A stretch of 64,000 nt of DNA from Peptostreptococcus porci (GCF_009695815.1 NZ_VUNE01000004.1:227781-291780); one strand, 5' to 3'; shown: positions 38,516 to 46,885, numbered from the stretch's first letter. Notes: a model not told the origin generated them from the letters alone. Numbers and translations: made by a program.

Positions 38516-38592
38516 GGACCATTAGCTCAGTTGGTTAGAGCGCCCGGCTCATAACCGGTAGGTCCGGGGTTCGAGTCCCTGATGGTCCACCA
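38516..38592 (+). tRNA. tRNA-Ile2(CAT), lysidine type
   Basis: Anticodon CAT, but the body GGACCATTAGCTCAGTTGGT matches the Bacillota tRNA-Ile2 that TilS modifies to read AUA. CCA encoded. The call rests on similarity to known Ile2 bodies. Confidence 0.85.
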
Positions 38593-38623
38593 TTTTAAGA
38601 ATTTTAAGATAATAGTATAATCT

Positions 38624-38700
38624 CGAGGTGTAGCGCAGTTTGGTAGCGCACGTGGTTTGGGACCATGGGGCCGGGGGTTCGAGTCCCTCCACCTCGACCA
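38624..38700 (+). tRNA. tRNA-Pro(TGG)
   Basis: Acceptor CGAGGTG pairs CACCTCG; loop TTTGGGA; CCA encoded. Confidence 0.97.
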
Positions 38701-38708
38701 ATTTTTAT

Positions 38709-38786
38709 GGTGGGTATAGCTTAGTTGGTTAAAGCGCCAGATTGTGGCTCTGGAGACCGAGAGTTCGAATCTCTTTATCCACCCCA
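38709..38786 (+). tRNA. tRNA-His(GTG)
   Basis: Acceptor GTGGGTA pairs TATCCAC with the extra 5' G (38709) opposite discriminator C; loop TTGTGGC; CCA encoded. Confidence 0.96.
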
Positions 38787-38791
38787 TATGA

Positions 38792-38865
38792 GGCGACATA
38801 GCCAAGTGGTAAGGCAGTGGACTGCAACTCCTTGATCTCCAGTTCGAATCTGGATGTCGCCTCCA
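38792..38865 (+). tRNA. tRNA-Cys(GCA), copy A
   Basis: Acceptor GGCGACA pairs TGTCGCC; loop CTGCAAC; CCA encoded. Copy B at 40701 lacks CCA. Confidence 0.96.
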
Positions 38866-38870
38866 ATTAT

Positions 38871-38945
38871 TCCAAGGTAGCTCAATGGTGGAGCAACCGG
38901 CTGTTAACCGGTAGGCTGTGGGTTCGAGCCCCACCCTTGGAGCCA
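38871..38945 (+). tRNA. tRNA-Asn(GTT)
   Basis: Acceptor TCCAAGG pairs CCTTGGA; loop CTGTTAA; CCA encoded. Confidence 0.97.
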
Positions 38946-38954
38946 TGTTTTTGC

Positions 38955-39044
38955 GCCGAAGTGGCGGAACTGGCAGACGCACAGGACTTAAAATCCTGCG
39001 AAACTTATACTTTCGTACCGGTTCGATTCCGGTCTTCGGCACCA
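38955..39044 (+). tRNA. tRNA-Leu(TAA)
   Basis: Class II, 90 bases; acceptor GCCGAAG pairs CTTCGGC; loop CTTAAAA; CCA encoded. Confidence 0.96.
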
Positions 39045-39054
39045 TAGTTTATGA

Positions 39055-39130
39055 CGCGGGGTGGAGCAGTTGGCAGCTCGTCGGGCTCATAACCCGAAGG
39101 TCGAAGGTTCAAGTCCTTCCTCCGCAACCA
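39055..39130 (+). tRNA. Initiator tRNA-fMet(CAT)
   Basis: Starts CGCGGGG with the C1 mismatch to A72 typical of initiators and GGG/CCC pairs on the anticodon stem (TCGGGCTCATAACCCGA). CCA encoded. Confidence 0.96.
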
Positions 39131-39142
39131 AATTAAATACTT

Positions 39143-39214
39143 GGCTCCTTGGTCAAGCGGTTAAGACACCGCCCTTTCACGGCGGTAACAGGGGTTCGAT
39201 TCCCCTAGGAGTCA
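39143..39214 (+). tRNA. tRNA-Glu(TTC)
   Basis: Acceptor GGCTCCT pairs AGGAGTC; loop CTTTCAC; CCA not encoded. Last gene before block B begins. Confidence 0.95.
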
Positions 39215-39224
39215 TTTTTCACAT

Positions 39225-39298
39225 GCGGGTGTAGCTCAATGGTAGAGTTCTGGCCTTCCAAGCCAGCTGTGAGGGTTCGATCCCCTTCACCCGCTCCA
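39225..39298 (+). tRNA. tRNA-Gly(TCC), copy B
   Basis: Identical to 37306 including CCA; first gene of the duplicated block. Confidence 0.97.
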
Positions 39299-39302
39299 AA
39301 GT

Positions 39303-39378
39303 GGGAGTATAGCTCAGCTGGGAGAGCATCTGCCTTACAAGCAGGGGGTCACAGGTTCGAGCCCTGTTACTCCCACCA
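39303..39378 (+). tRNA. tRNA-Val(TAC), copy B
   Basis: Identical to 37384 including CCA. Confidence 0.97.
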
Positions 39379-39387
39379 AAAAAATGC

Positions 39388-39464
39388 GGCCTGGTAGTTC
39401 AGTTGGTTAGAATGCCAGCCTGTCACGCTGGAGGTCGAGGGTTCGAGCCCCTTCCAGGTCGCCA
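39388..39464 (+). tRNA. tRNA-Asp(GTC), copy B
   Basis: Identical to 37468 including CCA. The preceding spacer has one extra A compared with block A. Followed by the second repeat array. Confidence 0.97.
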
Positions 39465-39483
39465 AAAGACTAAAACAAGATTG

Positions 39484-39600
39484 TATTTTCGAGTAATTTG
39501 AATAGGATTTGAAAGAGAACGAAGTGGAATTGGAAGGAGCATACTTTTGTATGTGACTGAGAATTTTACGAGGAGCATTTCAAAGAACGTCAAAATACGA
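39484..39600 (+). repeat. 117-bp repeat, copy 3
   Basis: First unit of the second array. Same ends and hairpin; carries GAATAGGATTT where others have GAATGAGATTT. Confidence 0.95.
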
Positions 39601-39613
39601 AAAAACAAAACTA

Positions 39614-39730
39614 TATTTTCGAGTAGTTTGAATGAGATTTGAAAGAGAACGAAGTGGAATTGGAAGGAGCATACTTTTGTATGTGACTGAGAATTTTACG
39701 AGGAGCATTTCAAAGAACGTCAAAATACGA
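39614..39730 (+). repeat. 117-bp repeat, copy 4
   Basis: Second unit, 130-bp period, indistinguishable by eye from copies 2 and 5. Confidence 0.95.
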
Positions 39731-39743
39731 AAAAACAAAACTA

Positions 39744-39860
39744 TATTTTCGAGTAGTTTGAATGAGATTTGAAAGAGAACGAAGTGGAATTGGAAGGAGC
39801 ATACTTTTGTATGTGACTGAGAATTTTACGAGGAGCATTTCAAAGAACGTCAAAATACGA
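39744..39860 (+). repeat. 117-bp repeat, copy 5
   Basis: Third unit, followed 14 bases later by tRNA-Thr copy B, the same distance as after copy 2. Confidence 0.95.
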
Positions 39861-39874
39861 AGAAAATATCATGT

Positions 39875-39949
39875 GCTGGTGTGGCTCAACGGTAGAGCAG
39901 CTGACTTGTAATCAGCAGGTTGTAGGTTCGATTCCTATCACCAGCTCCA
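39875..39949 (+). tRNA. tRNA-Thr(TGT), copy B
   Basis: Identical to 37818 including CCA. Confidence 0.97.
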
Positions 39950-39953
39950 ACGT

Positions 39954-40038
39954 GGAGGATTTCCCGAGCGGCCAAAGGGGGCAGACTGTAAATCTGTTGT
40001 CACCGACTTCGGTGGTTCGAATCCACCATCCTCCACCA
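39954..40038 (+). tRNA. tRNA-Tyr(GTA), copy B
   Basis: Identical to 37897 including CCA. Confidence 0.96.
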
Positions 40039-40054
40039 GAAATAAACTAAATAT

Positions 40055-40138
40055 GCGGATGTGGCGGAATTGGCAGACGCACTAGACTTAGGATCTAGCG
40101 CCTTTGGCGTGGGGGTTCGACTCCCTTCATCCGCACCA
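40055..40138 (+). tRNA. tRNA-Leu(TAG), copy B
   Basis: Identical to 37998 including CCA. Block homology ends shortly after this gene. Confidence 0.96.
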
Positions 40139-40172
40139 GTTTATTTTAATTTAATATAAGCAAATATATTAT

Positions 40173-40246
<74 letters not shown>

Positions 40247-40252
40247 TTTTGC

Positions 40253-40328
40253 TGGGGATTAGCCAAGTCGGTAAGGCACATGACTTTGACTCATGCATTC
40301 GTGGGTTCGAGTCCCGCATCCCCAGCCA
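40253..40328 (+). tRNA. tRNA-Gln(TTG)
   Basis: Acceptor TGGGGAT pairs ATCCCCA; loop CTTTGAC gives TTG; CCA encoded. Confidence 0.95.
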
Positions 40329-40360
40329 TTTTTTATTTGTTTGAAAAGTTTATTATCAGT

Positions 40361-40449
<89 letters not shown>

Positions 40450-40457
40450 TGTAACTT

Positions 40458-40533
40458 GCCTAGATAGCTCAGTCGGTAGAGCAGGGGACTGAAAATCCCC
40501 GTGTCGGTGGTTCGATTCCGCCTCTAGGCACCA
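40458..40533 (+). tRNA. tRNA-Phe(GAA)
   Basis: Acceptor GCCTAGA pairs TCTAGGC; loop CTGAAAA; CCA encoded. Confidence 0.97.
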
Positions 40534-40537
40534 TTTT

Positions 40538-40614
40538 GGCGGTATAGCTTAGTTGGCTAGAGCGTTCGGTTCATACCCGAAAGGTCACAGGTTCGAGTCC
40601 CGTTACCGCTACCA
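40538..40614 (+). tRNA. tRNA-Met(CAT), elongator, copy B
   Basis: One base different from 38434; CCA encoded. Confidence 0.93.
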
Positions 40615-40618
40615 ATTT

Positions 40619-40691
40619 GGATCATTAGCTCAGCTGGGAGAGCACCTGACTCTTAATCAGGGTGTCCAGGGTTCGAGCCCCTGATGATCCA
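40619..40691 (+). tRNA. tRNA-Lys(CTT), copy B
   Basis: Same body as 38349, but CCA is missing (A followed by T7). Confidence 0.95.
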
Positions 40692-40700
40692 TTTTTTTAT

Positions 40701-40771
40701 GGCGACATAGCCAAGTGGTAAGGCAGTGGACTGCAACTCCTTGATCTCCAGTTCGAATCTGGATGTCGCCT
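40701..40771 (+). tRNA. tRNA-Cys(GCA), copy B
   Basis: Same body as 38792, but CCA is missing (T discriminator followed by CTTAT). Confidence 0.95.
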
Positions 40772-40875
40772 CTTATTAATTTAACAATTGAATAAATTAT
40801 TTTTTTGTGTTATCATAATCAATAGACTAAGATATTTATTAATTAAAAATAGGGTAGTTATTGATTTTTTAATAA

Positions 40876-40949
40876 GTGCTCATAGCTCAACTGGATAGAG
40901 TACTTGACTACGAATCAAGGGGTTGTGGGTTCGAGTCCCGCTGGGCGCA
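40876..40949 (+). tRNA. tRNA-Arg(ACG)
   Basis: Acceptor GTGCTCA pairs TGGGCGC; loop CTACGAA; CCA not encoded. A34 is the substrate of TadA (26204). Separated from the cluster by 104 AT-rich bases, so it may have its own promoter; a terminator follows. Confidence 0.95.
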
Positions 40950-40954
40950 CTTTT

Positions 40955-40990
40955 AGACTTAAAGCACTTATGCTTTAGGTCTATTTTTTT
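40955..40990 (+). terminator. Terminator of the tRNA cluster
   Basis: AGACTTAAAGCA / TGCTTTAGGTCT stem, then ATTTTTTT. Confidence 0.85.
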
Positions 40991-41004
40991 AGGAGGAATA
41001 AAGT

Positions 41005-42327
41005 ATGTATATTTTTATAATACTGCTATTGATTATAGTGATTGGTTTTTTTGTTCTCAGTAGAGATAATAGGGTGGATAGAGAAATAAAGTCAGTAGAG
41101 ATAAGTGGACTAAAAAAAGGTGGAAAGATTGTTCAAATAAGCGATCTTCATTATTTATCTTCTAGACTAACAGATTATGGGGAGTCCTACAACGAAAAAA
41201 TTGGAGTTGTAGATGCAAAACCTGTAAAAAATGTGGATAAAATATTAGATTCTCTAATATTGGAAGTTATAGAAATAAAGCCCGATGTACTCGTAATAAG
41301 CGGAGATATAACCTTTAATGGGGAGAGAGTTAGCCACGAGGAAGTTTCTTCAAAGCTAAATATATTGAAAGATAAAGGTATACAAGTACTGGTAATACCA
41401 GGAAACCACGATATAGATAGTCAAAGATCAAATTCATATTTTGGTGATGAAATAGAAACTGTGGAAAATATTGACTCAAATGATTTTTCGAATATATATA
41501 GTTCATTTGGTATGGGCGAAAATAAAAGAATTGTCAGTAGAGATAATCACTCGTTGAGTTATCTATATAAATTAAGCTCAAATGTAAATCTATTGCTTTT
41601 AGATACTAATTCTGGTAAAAATATCAATGAAGTATCAAATGGAACTTTAAAATGGATAGAAAGAATTCTTAAGTATACAAGCAGTAGAAATGAAATAGTA
41701 ATATCTGTATCTCATCAGAATATCTTAATCCACAATAAGATGTTTGCATCGGGATATAGGATAAAAAATGCTTCAAGTATAGTAGAATTATATAAAAAAT
41801 ACAATGTGAGGTTAAATTTGAGTGGACACATGCATTTACAGCATATTTCTCAATATAACGGCGTATATGATATATCTATAGGCTCGATTGGACTATATCC
41901 TCATATATATGCTGTAGTCGATATAGATGATGTCAATACAATAGAGTATTTTACTGAAAAACTGTCAATTTCCAAATGGATGGAGAAGTATGGGTATAAG
42001 GATGATACACTTGTGAATTTTGATAATTTTTCCAGAGAAAAATTCAGAGAAAATGTGTTAATGCAATCTAGCAAGGTGCTTTCTGGTGAAAAGACAATCG
42101 GCAAATTCAAGAAAGAAGATATTGAAAAAATGATGGAATTTATGGTCGATTCCAGTGTCTCTTATTTTTCTGGCGAAATATATAAAAATCCTCAATTAAG
42201 AAAAGATAATCCAACCTTAAAAATGTGGCTGGAACATTTCTCGGATGAATTTCAAGTAAAGTACTTGGAAAGTATTTATACCGATGATGTCCTGAGAAAC
42301 CACAATGAAATAACAATAAAGCAATAA
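41005..42327 (+). CDS. Membrane-anchored metallophosphoesterase
   Basis: Calcineurin-like phosphoesterase with a two-metal site. One N-terminal helix (residues 2-19) anchors it, with the catalytic domain probably outside. Metal motifs in order: DLHYL, SGDITFNG, PGNHDID, VSHQN and SGHMH. The last 120 residues are a helical extension without known motifs. 440 aa. Start follows TAGGAGGAATAAAGT, right after the tRNA terminator. The substrate is unknown. Confidence 0.87.
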   Translation: MYIFIILLLIIVIGFFVLSRDNRVDREIKSVEISGLKKGGKIVQISDLHYLSSRLTDYGESYNEKIGVVDAKPVKNVDKILDSLILEVIEIKPDVLVISGDITFNGERVSHEEVSSKLNILKDKGIQVLVIPGNHDIDSQRSNSYFGDEIETVENIDSNDFSNIYSSFGMGENKRIVSRDNHSLSYLYKLSSNVNLLLLDTNSGKNINEVSNGTLKWIERILKYTSSRNEIVISVSHQNILIHNKMFASGYRIKNASSIVELYKKYNVRLNLSGHMHLQHISQYNGVYDISIGSIGLYPHIYAVVDIDDVNTIEYFTEKLSISKWMEKYGYKDDTLVNFDNFSREKFRENVLMQSSKVLSGEKTIGKFKKEDIEKMMEFMVDSSVSYFSGEIYKNPQLRKDNPTLKMWLEHFSDEFQVKYLESIYTDDVLRNHNEITIKQ

Positions 42328-42420
42328 AGAAAAGCAAATAAAGGGAAATAAAGGGAAATTAATAAAGAAATAACAAATATTAGTTGATAACGAAGTAATA
42401 ATAAATTAATTACAAAAGAT

Positions 42421-42460
42421 AAACGCCAAAACATCCTTTGAGTATGCTTTGGCGTTTTTA
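42421..42460. terminator. Terminator between phosphoesterase and tRNA-Arg(CCT)
   Basis: Stem AAACGCCAAA / TTTGGCGTTT with T-tract on the plus strand; it could also serve the minus-strand tRNA, whose 3' end lies at 42463. Confidence 0.8.
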
Positions 42461-42462
42461 AG

Positions 42463-42536
42463 CGTTCCAGAGAGGATTCGAACCTCCGACACCTGCCTTA
42501 GGAGGGCAGTGCTCTATCCAGCTGAGCTACTAGAAC
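42463..42536 (-). tRNA. tRNA-Arg(CCT)
   Basis: On the minus strand: acceptor GTTCTAG pairs CTGGAAC, loop CTCCTAA, discriminator G, CCA not encoded. Confidence 0.95.
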
Positions 42537-42600
42537 AAAAACTACACTACTATATTAACATAAAATCTATAAAATATCTAGCAGATGGATTCATTTTTTA

Positions 42601-42634
42601 AATAAAAAATAGGATACATTTTCAGAATCCCATT
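42601..42634 (-). terminator. Candidate terminator of the 33-codon gene
   Basis: On the minus strand AATGGGAT / ATCCTATT with an 11-base loop, then TTTTTTATT. Lies 44 bases past the stop of the mini-gene. Confidence 0.45.
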
Positions 42635-42677
42635 TTTTTAAGACAAATAACACATAAAATTTTACCTTCTTATTTTA

Positions 42678-42779
42678 TTAGTCGAACAACATTACCATTC
42701 TGTAAAGAAGGTTCTTTTTTAGTATTTCTTCGTGTTCTCTTTCTACAAAGTTGTTTTCAATTGTCTTATTGTTTTTCAT
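42678..42779 (-). CDS. 33-codon mini-gene with its own promoter, unknown
   Basis: Not recognised. On the minus strand a start codon follows the strong ribosome site ACGGAGGTAAATC, and the frame of 33 codons starts MKNNKTIENNFVEREHEE and ends in YRMVMLFD. It is a charged amphipathic helix candidate without signal peptide or membrane segment. A consensus promoter lies 37 bases upstream and a hairpin with T-run downstream, so it looks like a complete transcription unit and not a shadow frame. It could also be the decayed N-terminus of a larger gene. Codon use resembles neighbouring genes. Confidence 0.5.
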   Translation of the reverse strand: MKNNKTIENNFVEREHEEILKKNLLYRMVMLFD

Positions 42780-42788
42780 GATTTACCT

Positions 42789-42843
42789 CCGTTAAATAAT
42801 TTTTTATTTAACTTAATTATAACACTTATTATTAAAAGGTCAA
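42789..42843 (-). promoter_or_regulatory. Promoter and palindrome of the mini-gene
   Basis: Minus strand: TTGACC (42843-42838), 16-base spacer, TATAAT (42821-42816). Between the -10 and the ribosome site lies the palindrome GTTAAATAA / TTATTTAAC (about 42791-42812), a possible operator or 5' hairpin. Confidence 0.65.
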
Positions 42844-43153
42844 CCATTTTAATGAATGATTTTTTTAAAACAATTTTTATTAAATTTGCAAAATTAATAT
42901 AGAAAAAGCTTATATTATCTTTTGATTATAAAAATTAAATTGGCTGGGTGCAAATATAAATAAATTTTTGGAAAATAAAGCTTATTGATGGTAAAAATTT
43001 TTATAAAAAAATTCAATTGAATATCAATAAATATAGTATTTGCAAGATTTATATCATTATTTAAGCAATGCTGATAAAATATATTAAACGGATGCATAAA
43101 ATGTATATTCAGTGTTATTGAAATACATATAAAATAAATATAATATATATTTA
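42844..43153. other. AT-rich gap, no gene seen
   Basis: About 310 bases without a supported frame or RNA. Dominated by A/T runs; no repeat or element ends were noticed. Confidence 0.4.
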
Positions 43154-43226
43154 ACAAAAAACCTTGATTCCAATAAGCATCATATAATTAACCAACTACA
43201 ATATGATAGCCTAACAGAATCAAGGT
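43154..43226 (-). terminator. Terminator of the ROK kinase gene
   Basis: Perfect outer arms (43161-43170 ACCTTGATTC and 43217-43226 GAATCAAGGT) with a second inner pair (CATCATAT and ATATGATA), ending on the minus strand in TTTTTTG. The long two-tier hairpin is 50 bases past the stop. Confidence 0.75.
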
Positions 43227-43276
43227 ACAAATAAAATTGTCTATATATAATTAATTTTGATTTTTTATTCAAGTTA

Positions 43277-44167
43277 TTATTCGTTTTTATTCAAGAAGTT
43301 TCTTAATGCTCCAATCATTCCTGCATCATTTTTTAGCTTTGCAAATCTTAGCTGAGTGCCATTGTATATTGCTTCAGGAAGATATTTTTTCATTGATTTC
43401 TCTAATCTTGGTCTAAAATACTCCTCTTGAGCCATTATACCTCCTCCAAGAATAACTATTCCTGGATTGAATGTAAAGCATAGATTTGAGATACCTATTG
43501 CTAAATTTTCAATCATTTCATCTACTGCTTTTATGTAAATTTCGTTTCCCTTTTCTATTTCTTCAAAAACAATTTTTCCATTAAGTGATTCCTTAGGCAA
43601 TCCCAATTCTCTTTCTAGCTTTGATGTCATGGCATATGATGACGCTATATCCTCAAATCTTCCACCAGGAATCTGAGTTTTTCCAATTTCACCAGCACAC
43701 ATTGTATTACCTGTTATCAGCTTTCCATTTTTTATTAGGCAAGCGCCTATACCAGTTCCAACAGTAAGCATTGAAACTAATTCTACATCAGAATCACTAC
43801 CAAGCCAAAGCTCTCCCAATCCGGCACAATTAACGTCATTTTCAATTTCGCAGAGTAATCCAGTTTCACCTTCGACTTTTTCTTTTATCTTCATACCAGT
43901 GAAGTTTGGTATAAGGTGCTCGTCAGCGAACAAAACGCTGCCGTTTTTTGAATCTATCATACCAGCACATGATATACCTATTCCGCTCAATGTATATTCT
44001 TTTTTTAGCTCATTGGTGATTTCTACTATTTTGCTGATTATTCCAGGTCCACCAATCTTTCTTGCCTCTGAGCTAATTGAGAATTTTTTTAGGATTGATC
44101 CGTCTTGATCAAGAATTCCGTATTTAATGCCTGTTCCGCCGATATCGAAACTAATATAATTTTTCAT
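43277..44167 (-). CDS. ROK-family glucokinase
   Basis: Sugar kinase of the ROK family. ATP-binding FDIGGTGIKYGILD at the start, a second glycine motif (LTVGTGIGACLIKNG) and a Cys-containing region (TGNTMCAGEIG) where zinc-dependent ROK glucokinases carry CXCGXXGC. Only part of that zinc motif is present, so zinc binding is doubtful. 296 aa. It sits next to the maltose locus and would phosphorylate the free glucose released by the phosphorylase and glucosidase. N-acetylmannosamine or fructose kinases are alternatives. Confidence 0.85.
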   Translation of the reverse strand: MKNYISFDIGGTGIKYGILDQDGSILKKFSISSEARKIGGPGIISKIVEITNELKKEYTLSGIGISCAGMIDSKNGSVLFADEHLIPNFTGMKIKEKVEGETGLLCEIENDVNCAGLGELWLGSDSDVELVSMLTVGTGIGACLIKNGKLITGNTMCAGEIGKTQIPGGRFEDIASSYAMTSKLERELGLPKESLNGKIVFEEIEKGNEIYIKAVDEMIENLAIGISNLCFTFNPGIVILGGGIMAQEEYFRPRLEKSMKKYLPEAIYNGTQLRFAKLKNDAGMIGALRNFLNKNE

Positions 44168-44209
44168 ATGTCTAATCCCCCTCGATATTTAATTATCATT
44201 ATGGCAAGT

Positions 44210-44238
44210 ATATTACCATATTATTGAGTTAAATGCAA
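44210..44238 (-). promoter_or_regulatory. Promoter of the ROK kinase gene
   Basis: Minus strand: TTGCAT (44238-44233), 17-base spacer, TAATAT (44215-44210). Confidence 0.6.
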
Positions 44239-44339
44239 AGTCTAATTTTTTGATATTTCTTTTTATAACGTTAGAAGCCTTTTAAATGCTAAACTTGAAA
44301 ATATTTTCAGAAAAAATTAAAAAAATATTTAAAATTATC

Positions 44340-44415
44340 TTGCAACCGTTTCGGAAGTATGGTATTATGAGACTACAAAGCGAAACCGGTTGAGTGAATT
44401 TTTCGAAACCGGTTG
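44340..44415 (+). promoter_or_regulatory. lacI-type promoter with three operator copies
   Basis: TTGCAA (44340-44345), 17-base spacer, TATTAT (44363-44368). Two identical operators CGAAACCGGTTGAGT start at 44381 and 44404 (23 bases apart), and an inverted, one-base-shorter version CAACCGTTTCG lies at 44343-44353 inside the promoter. The AAACCGGTT core is typical of LacI-family sites. Confidence 0.8.
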
Positions 44416-44459
44416 AGTTTGGGAAATTAGCGAATCTTTTTATGGAGGATATTTGAGTT

Positions 44460-45476
44460 ATGAAGGAAGGAAGACATGTTACAATAAAAATGGTAGCTGA
44501 CAAAGCCGGAGTATCAAAGTCTACCGTATCTAGAGCTATTGGAAATTATCCAGATATAAGTGATAAAACCAAGGAAAAAATTTTCAGTGTGATGAAAGAA
44601 TTGAATTATTATCCAAGTGCCATTGCCAGAAGCTTGGCAAACAGGATTTCAAAAAATGTGGGCTTAGTATTGCCAGCTGATGACGATTTTTTTCTGAATC
44701 CTTTTTTTCAGGAAAGCCTGAGGATAATATCAAAAACAGCGAGTTCAAGAGGGTATGATGTGTTGATCGCATACAATGGCGACAACGAAACTCGTTCTGT
44801 TGAAAGATTGGTAAAAGCAAATAAGGTTGACGGAGTAATCATGATGAGGTCAGTAGTTCAAGATCCTACCATTGAGTATCTAAGAGATAGCAATTTTCCA
44901 TTTGTATTGATTGGGAAATCTATTGATTACAGCAGTGTTCATTCTGTGGATACAGATAACGTTGACGCCTGCAAAACATTGACGAAGAAGCTGATTGATT
45001 CTGGTTGTAAAAAGATTGCATTTATAGGTGGAGACAAGAATTCCGTAGTTACAATAGATAGATTTAATGGCTATGTGAAAACGATTGAGGAAAACGGTAT
45101 GAAACTCAATAAAGACTTGATTCAGGAAAACGAATTTAGCAGCATGAATGGGTATAGATCTATTGAAAAAATATTGAAAAATGATTCTAGTATCGATGGA
45201 ATAGTGATAACAGATGCTTTGATTTTCAGTGGTGTTATGGATTATATCAATAATCATAAATCCTATGAAACTGGAGAATCATCAATAAAAATAAAGGTGA
45301 TTGGAACTTTTGGAACAGGAAATTTTCAACAAAATCCCGACATTGAAATAATAAATGTCGATGTTGATTCAAAAATACTTGGTGAGAAAAGCTGCAATAC
45401 TTTGATAGATTTACTTGAAGGAAAAGATGTCGAAATGACACAAATAGTTGATTACAAAATAAGTAATATAAATTAA
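44460..45476 (+). CDS. LacI-family regulator of the maltose locus
   Basis: N-terminal helix-turn-helix and hinge (TIKMVADKAGVSKSTVSRAI, then YYPSAIARSLA) followed by a periplasmic-binding-protein-like sensor domain. 338 aa. It lies directly upstream of the sugar ABC genes and downstream of three matching operators, so it probably represses itself and the maltose operon, with a maltose-type inducer. The ATG follows GGAGGATATTTGAGTT. Confidence 0.93.
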   Translation: MKEGRHVTIKMVADKAGVSKSTVSRAIGNYPDISDKTKEKIFSVMKELNYYPSAIARSLANRISKNVGLVLPADDDFFLNPFFQESLRIISKTASSRGYDVLIAYNGDNETRSVERLVKANKVDGVIMMRSVVQDPTIEYLRDSNFPFVLIGKSIDYSSVHSVDTDNVDACKTLTKKLIDSGCKKIAFIGGDKNSVVTIDRFNGYVKTIEENGMKLNKDLIQENEFSSMNGYRSIEKILKNDSSIDGIVITDALIFSGVMDYINNHKSYETGESSIKIKVIGTFGTGNFQQNPDIEIINVDVDSKILGEKSCNTLIDLLEGKDVEMTQIVDYKISNIN

Positions 45477-45521
45477 TAATTTGTTCTTGGTATGAACAGC
45501 AAATAATGTGGAGGTGTTTTT

Positions 45522-46814
45522 ATGAAGTTTAAAAAGGTTTTAAGCTTGGCAGCATGTGGTGTTATAGCATCATCGTTGTTAGCTGGTTGTGGAAGTAAGT
45601 CAGGATCTGGCTCTAGCAGTAATGGCAAGCAGGTTGAAGTGGATATATTCCAGTTCAAAGTGGAATTTAAGGATCAGTTCACTAAGCTGGCTGATGAATA
45701 TATGAAAGAGCATCCAGATGTTAAAATCAACATAACAACTGTTGGTGGTGGTGGCGATTACGGTGCCGCTCTTAAGTCAAAGTTCTCATCAGGAAAAGAA
45801 CCGACTATATTTAATATAGGTGGACCACAGGACGTTAAGGATTGGCAGACAAAGCTAGAAGATTTGAGTTCAGAACCATTGGTTAAGGAAGCTCTTCCAA
45901 CAACTCTTGATGGTGTGACTGTAGACAAGAAGGTTTATGGATTACCATTTAACCAGGAAGGCTATGGATTCATTTACAACAAGGCAGTATTTGAAAAAGC
46001 TGGTATAAAGCCAGAAGAAATAACAACTTATGCGAAGTTGATGGAAGCAGTAAAGACTCTTGATTCTAAGAAGGCAGATCTTGGTTTAGATGCAGTATTT
46101 GCTTTACCAGCAAAAGAAGACTGGGTAACAGGACTTCACTTGTCAAACATCTTTATTTCTCCAGAATTTGATGGAAGTATATTAAAGACTTTTGAAGCAA
46201 AGAATGTAGAATTTAAATATGCAAAGCAGTTTAAAGATGTATTAGATATGCAAAACAAATATTCTGTACAGCCAACAGTGAGCTTGGATTACTCTCAGCA
46301 GGTAGAAAAGCTGTTCTCAACAGGTAAGGTTGCGTTAATTCAGCAGGGTAACTGGGCATTTAATTCAATCGAACAGGTTGATCCAGAATTGGCTAAGAAT
46401 ATAGGTTTACTTCCAATACCAGTGGAAGGTGTAGCTGAAGGTAAGTTGGCAGTTGGTGTTCCAATGTACTGGGCTGTAAACAACAGCAAGGACGATGCTA
46501 CAAAGAAAGCTGCAAAAGATTTCTTAAATTGGATGTACACATCTGAAAAAGGTAAAGAATATGTTATAAAAGAATTCAAGTTTATACCTGCATACAATGG
46601 ATATGATGTTTCTAAGATATCAGATCCACTATCAAAGGATGTTTATTCTTATGCAAAAGATGGAAAGACTATAAACTGGGTATTTATGGGTTATCCATCA
46701 AGTTGGGGTCAGAAAACTCTTGGAACAGATATTCAGAAATATGTAACTGGAGAATCTAGCTTTGAAGATATAATCAAACATTCAAAAGATGTATGGGCTC
46801 AGGAAAGAAAATAG
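45522..46814 (+). CDS. Maltose/maltodextrin ABC substrate-binding lipoprotein
   Basis: Extracellular lipoprotein that captures the sugar. Lipobox LLAGC near residue 22 with a basic N-terminus; then a Ser/Gly linker and the family 1 solute-binding fold (430 aa). Segments such as NIGGPQDVKDW and PFNQEGYGFIYNK match MalE-type proteins. Followed, after a strong hairpin, by two permease genes. Exact sugar inferred from the GH65 and GH13 enzymes downstream. Confidence 0.92.
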   Translation: MKFKKVLSLAACGVIASSLLAGCGSKSGSGSSSNGKQVEVDIFQFKVEFKDQFTKLADEYMKEHPDVKINITTVGGGGDYGAALKSKFSSGKEPTIFNIGGPQDVKDWQTKLEDLSSEPLVKEALPTTLDGVTVDKKVYGLPFNQEGYGFIYNKAVFEKAGIKPEEITTYAKLMEAVKTLDSKKADLGLDAVFALPAKEDWVTGLHLSNIFISPEFDGSILKTFEAKNVEFKYAKQFKDVLDMQNKYSVQPTVSLDYSQQVEKLFSTGKVALIQQGNWAFNSIEQVDPELAKNIGLLPIPVEGVAEGKLAVGVPMYWAVNNSKDDATKKAAKDFLNWMYTSEKGKEYVIKEFKFIPAYNGYDVSKISDPLSKDVYSYAKDGKTINWVFMGYPSSWGQKTLGTDIQKYVTGESSFEDIIKHSKDVWAQERK

Positions 46815-46839
46815 TAAAACAAAATAAAATTTGATTAAT

Positions 46840-46885
46840 AAGGTGCTGTCTGAGTTGATTTTCAACAGGACAGCGCCTTTTGTAC
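46840..46885 (+). terminator. Partial terminator/attenuator between binding protein and permeases
   Basis: Stem AAGGTGCTGTC / GACAGCGCCTT (one G-T pair) with an inner TTGATTTTCAA hairpin, then TTTGTACTTTTG. Probably lets most transcripts stop after the binding-protein gene, a usual way to make it more abundant than the permeases. Confidence 0.7.

Noticed and set aside
42337..42360. Short ATAAAGGGAA direct repeat after the phosphoesterase gene
   Set aside because: Only two short copies; likely slippage.
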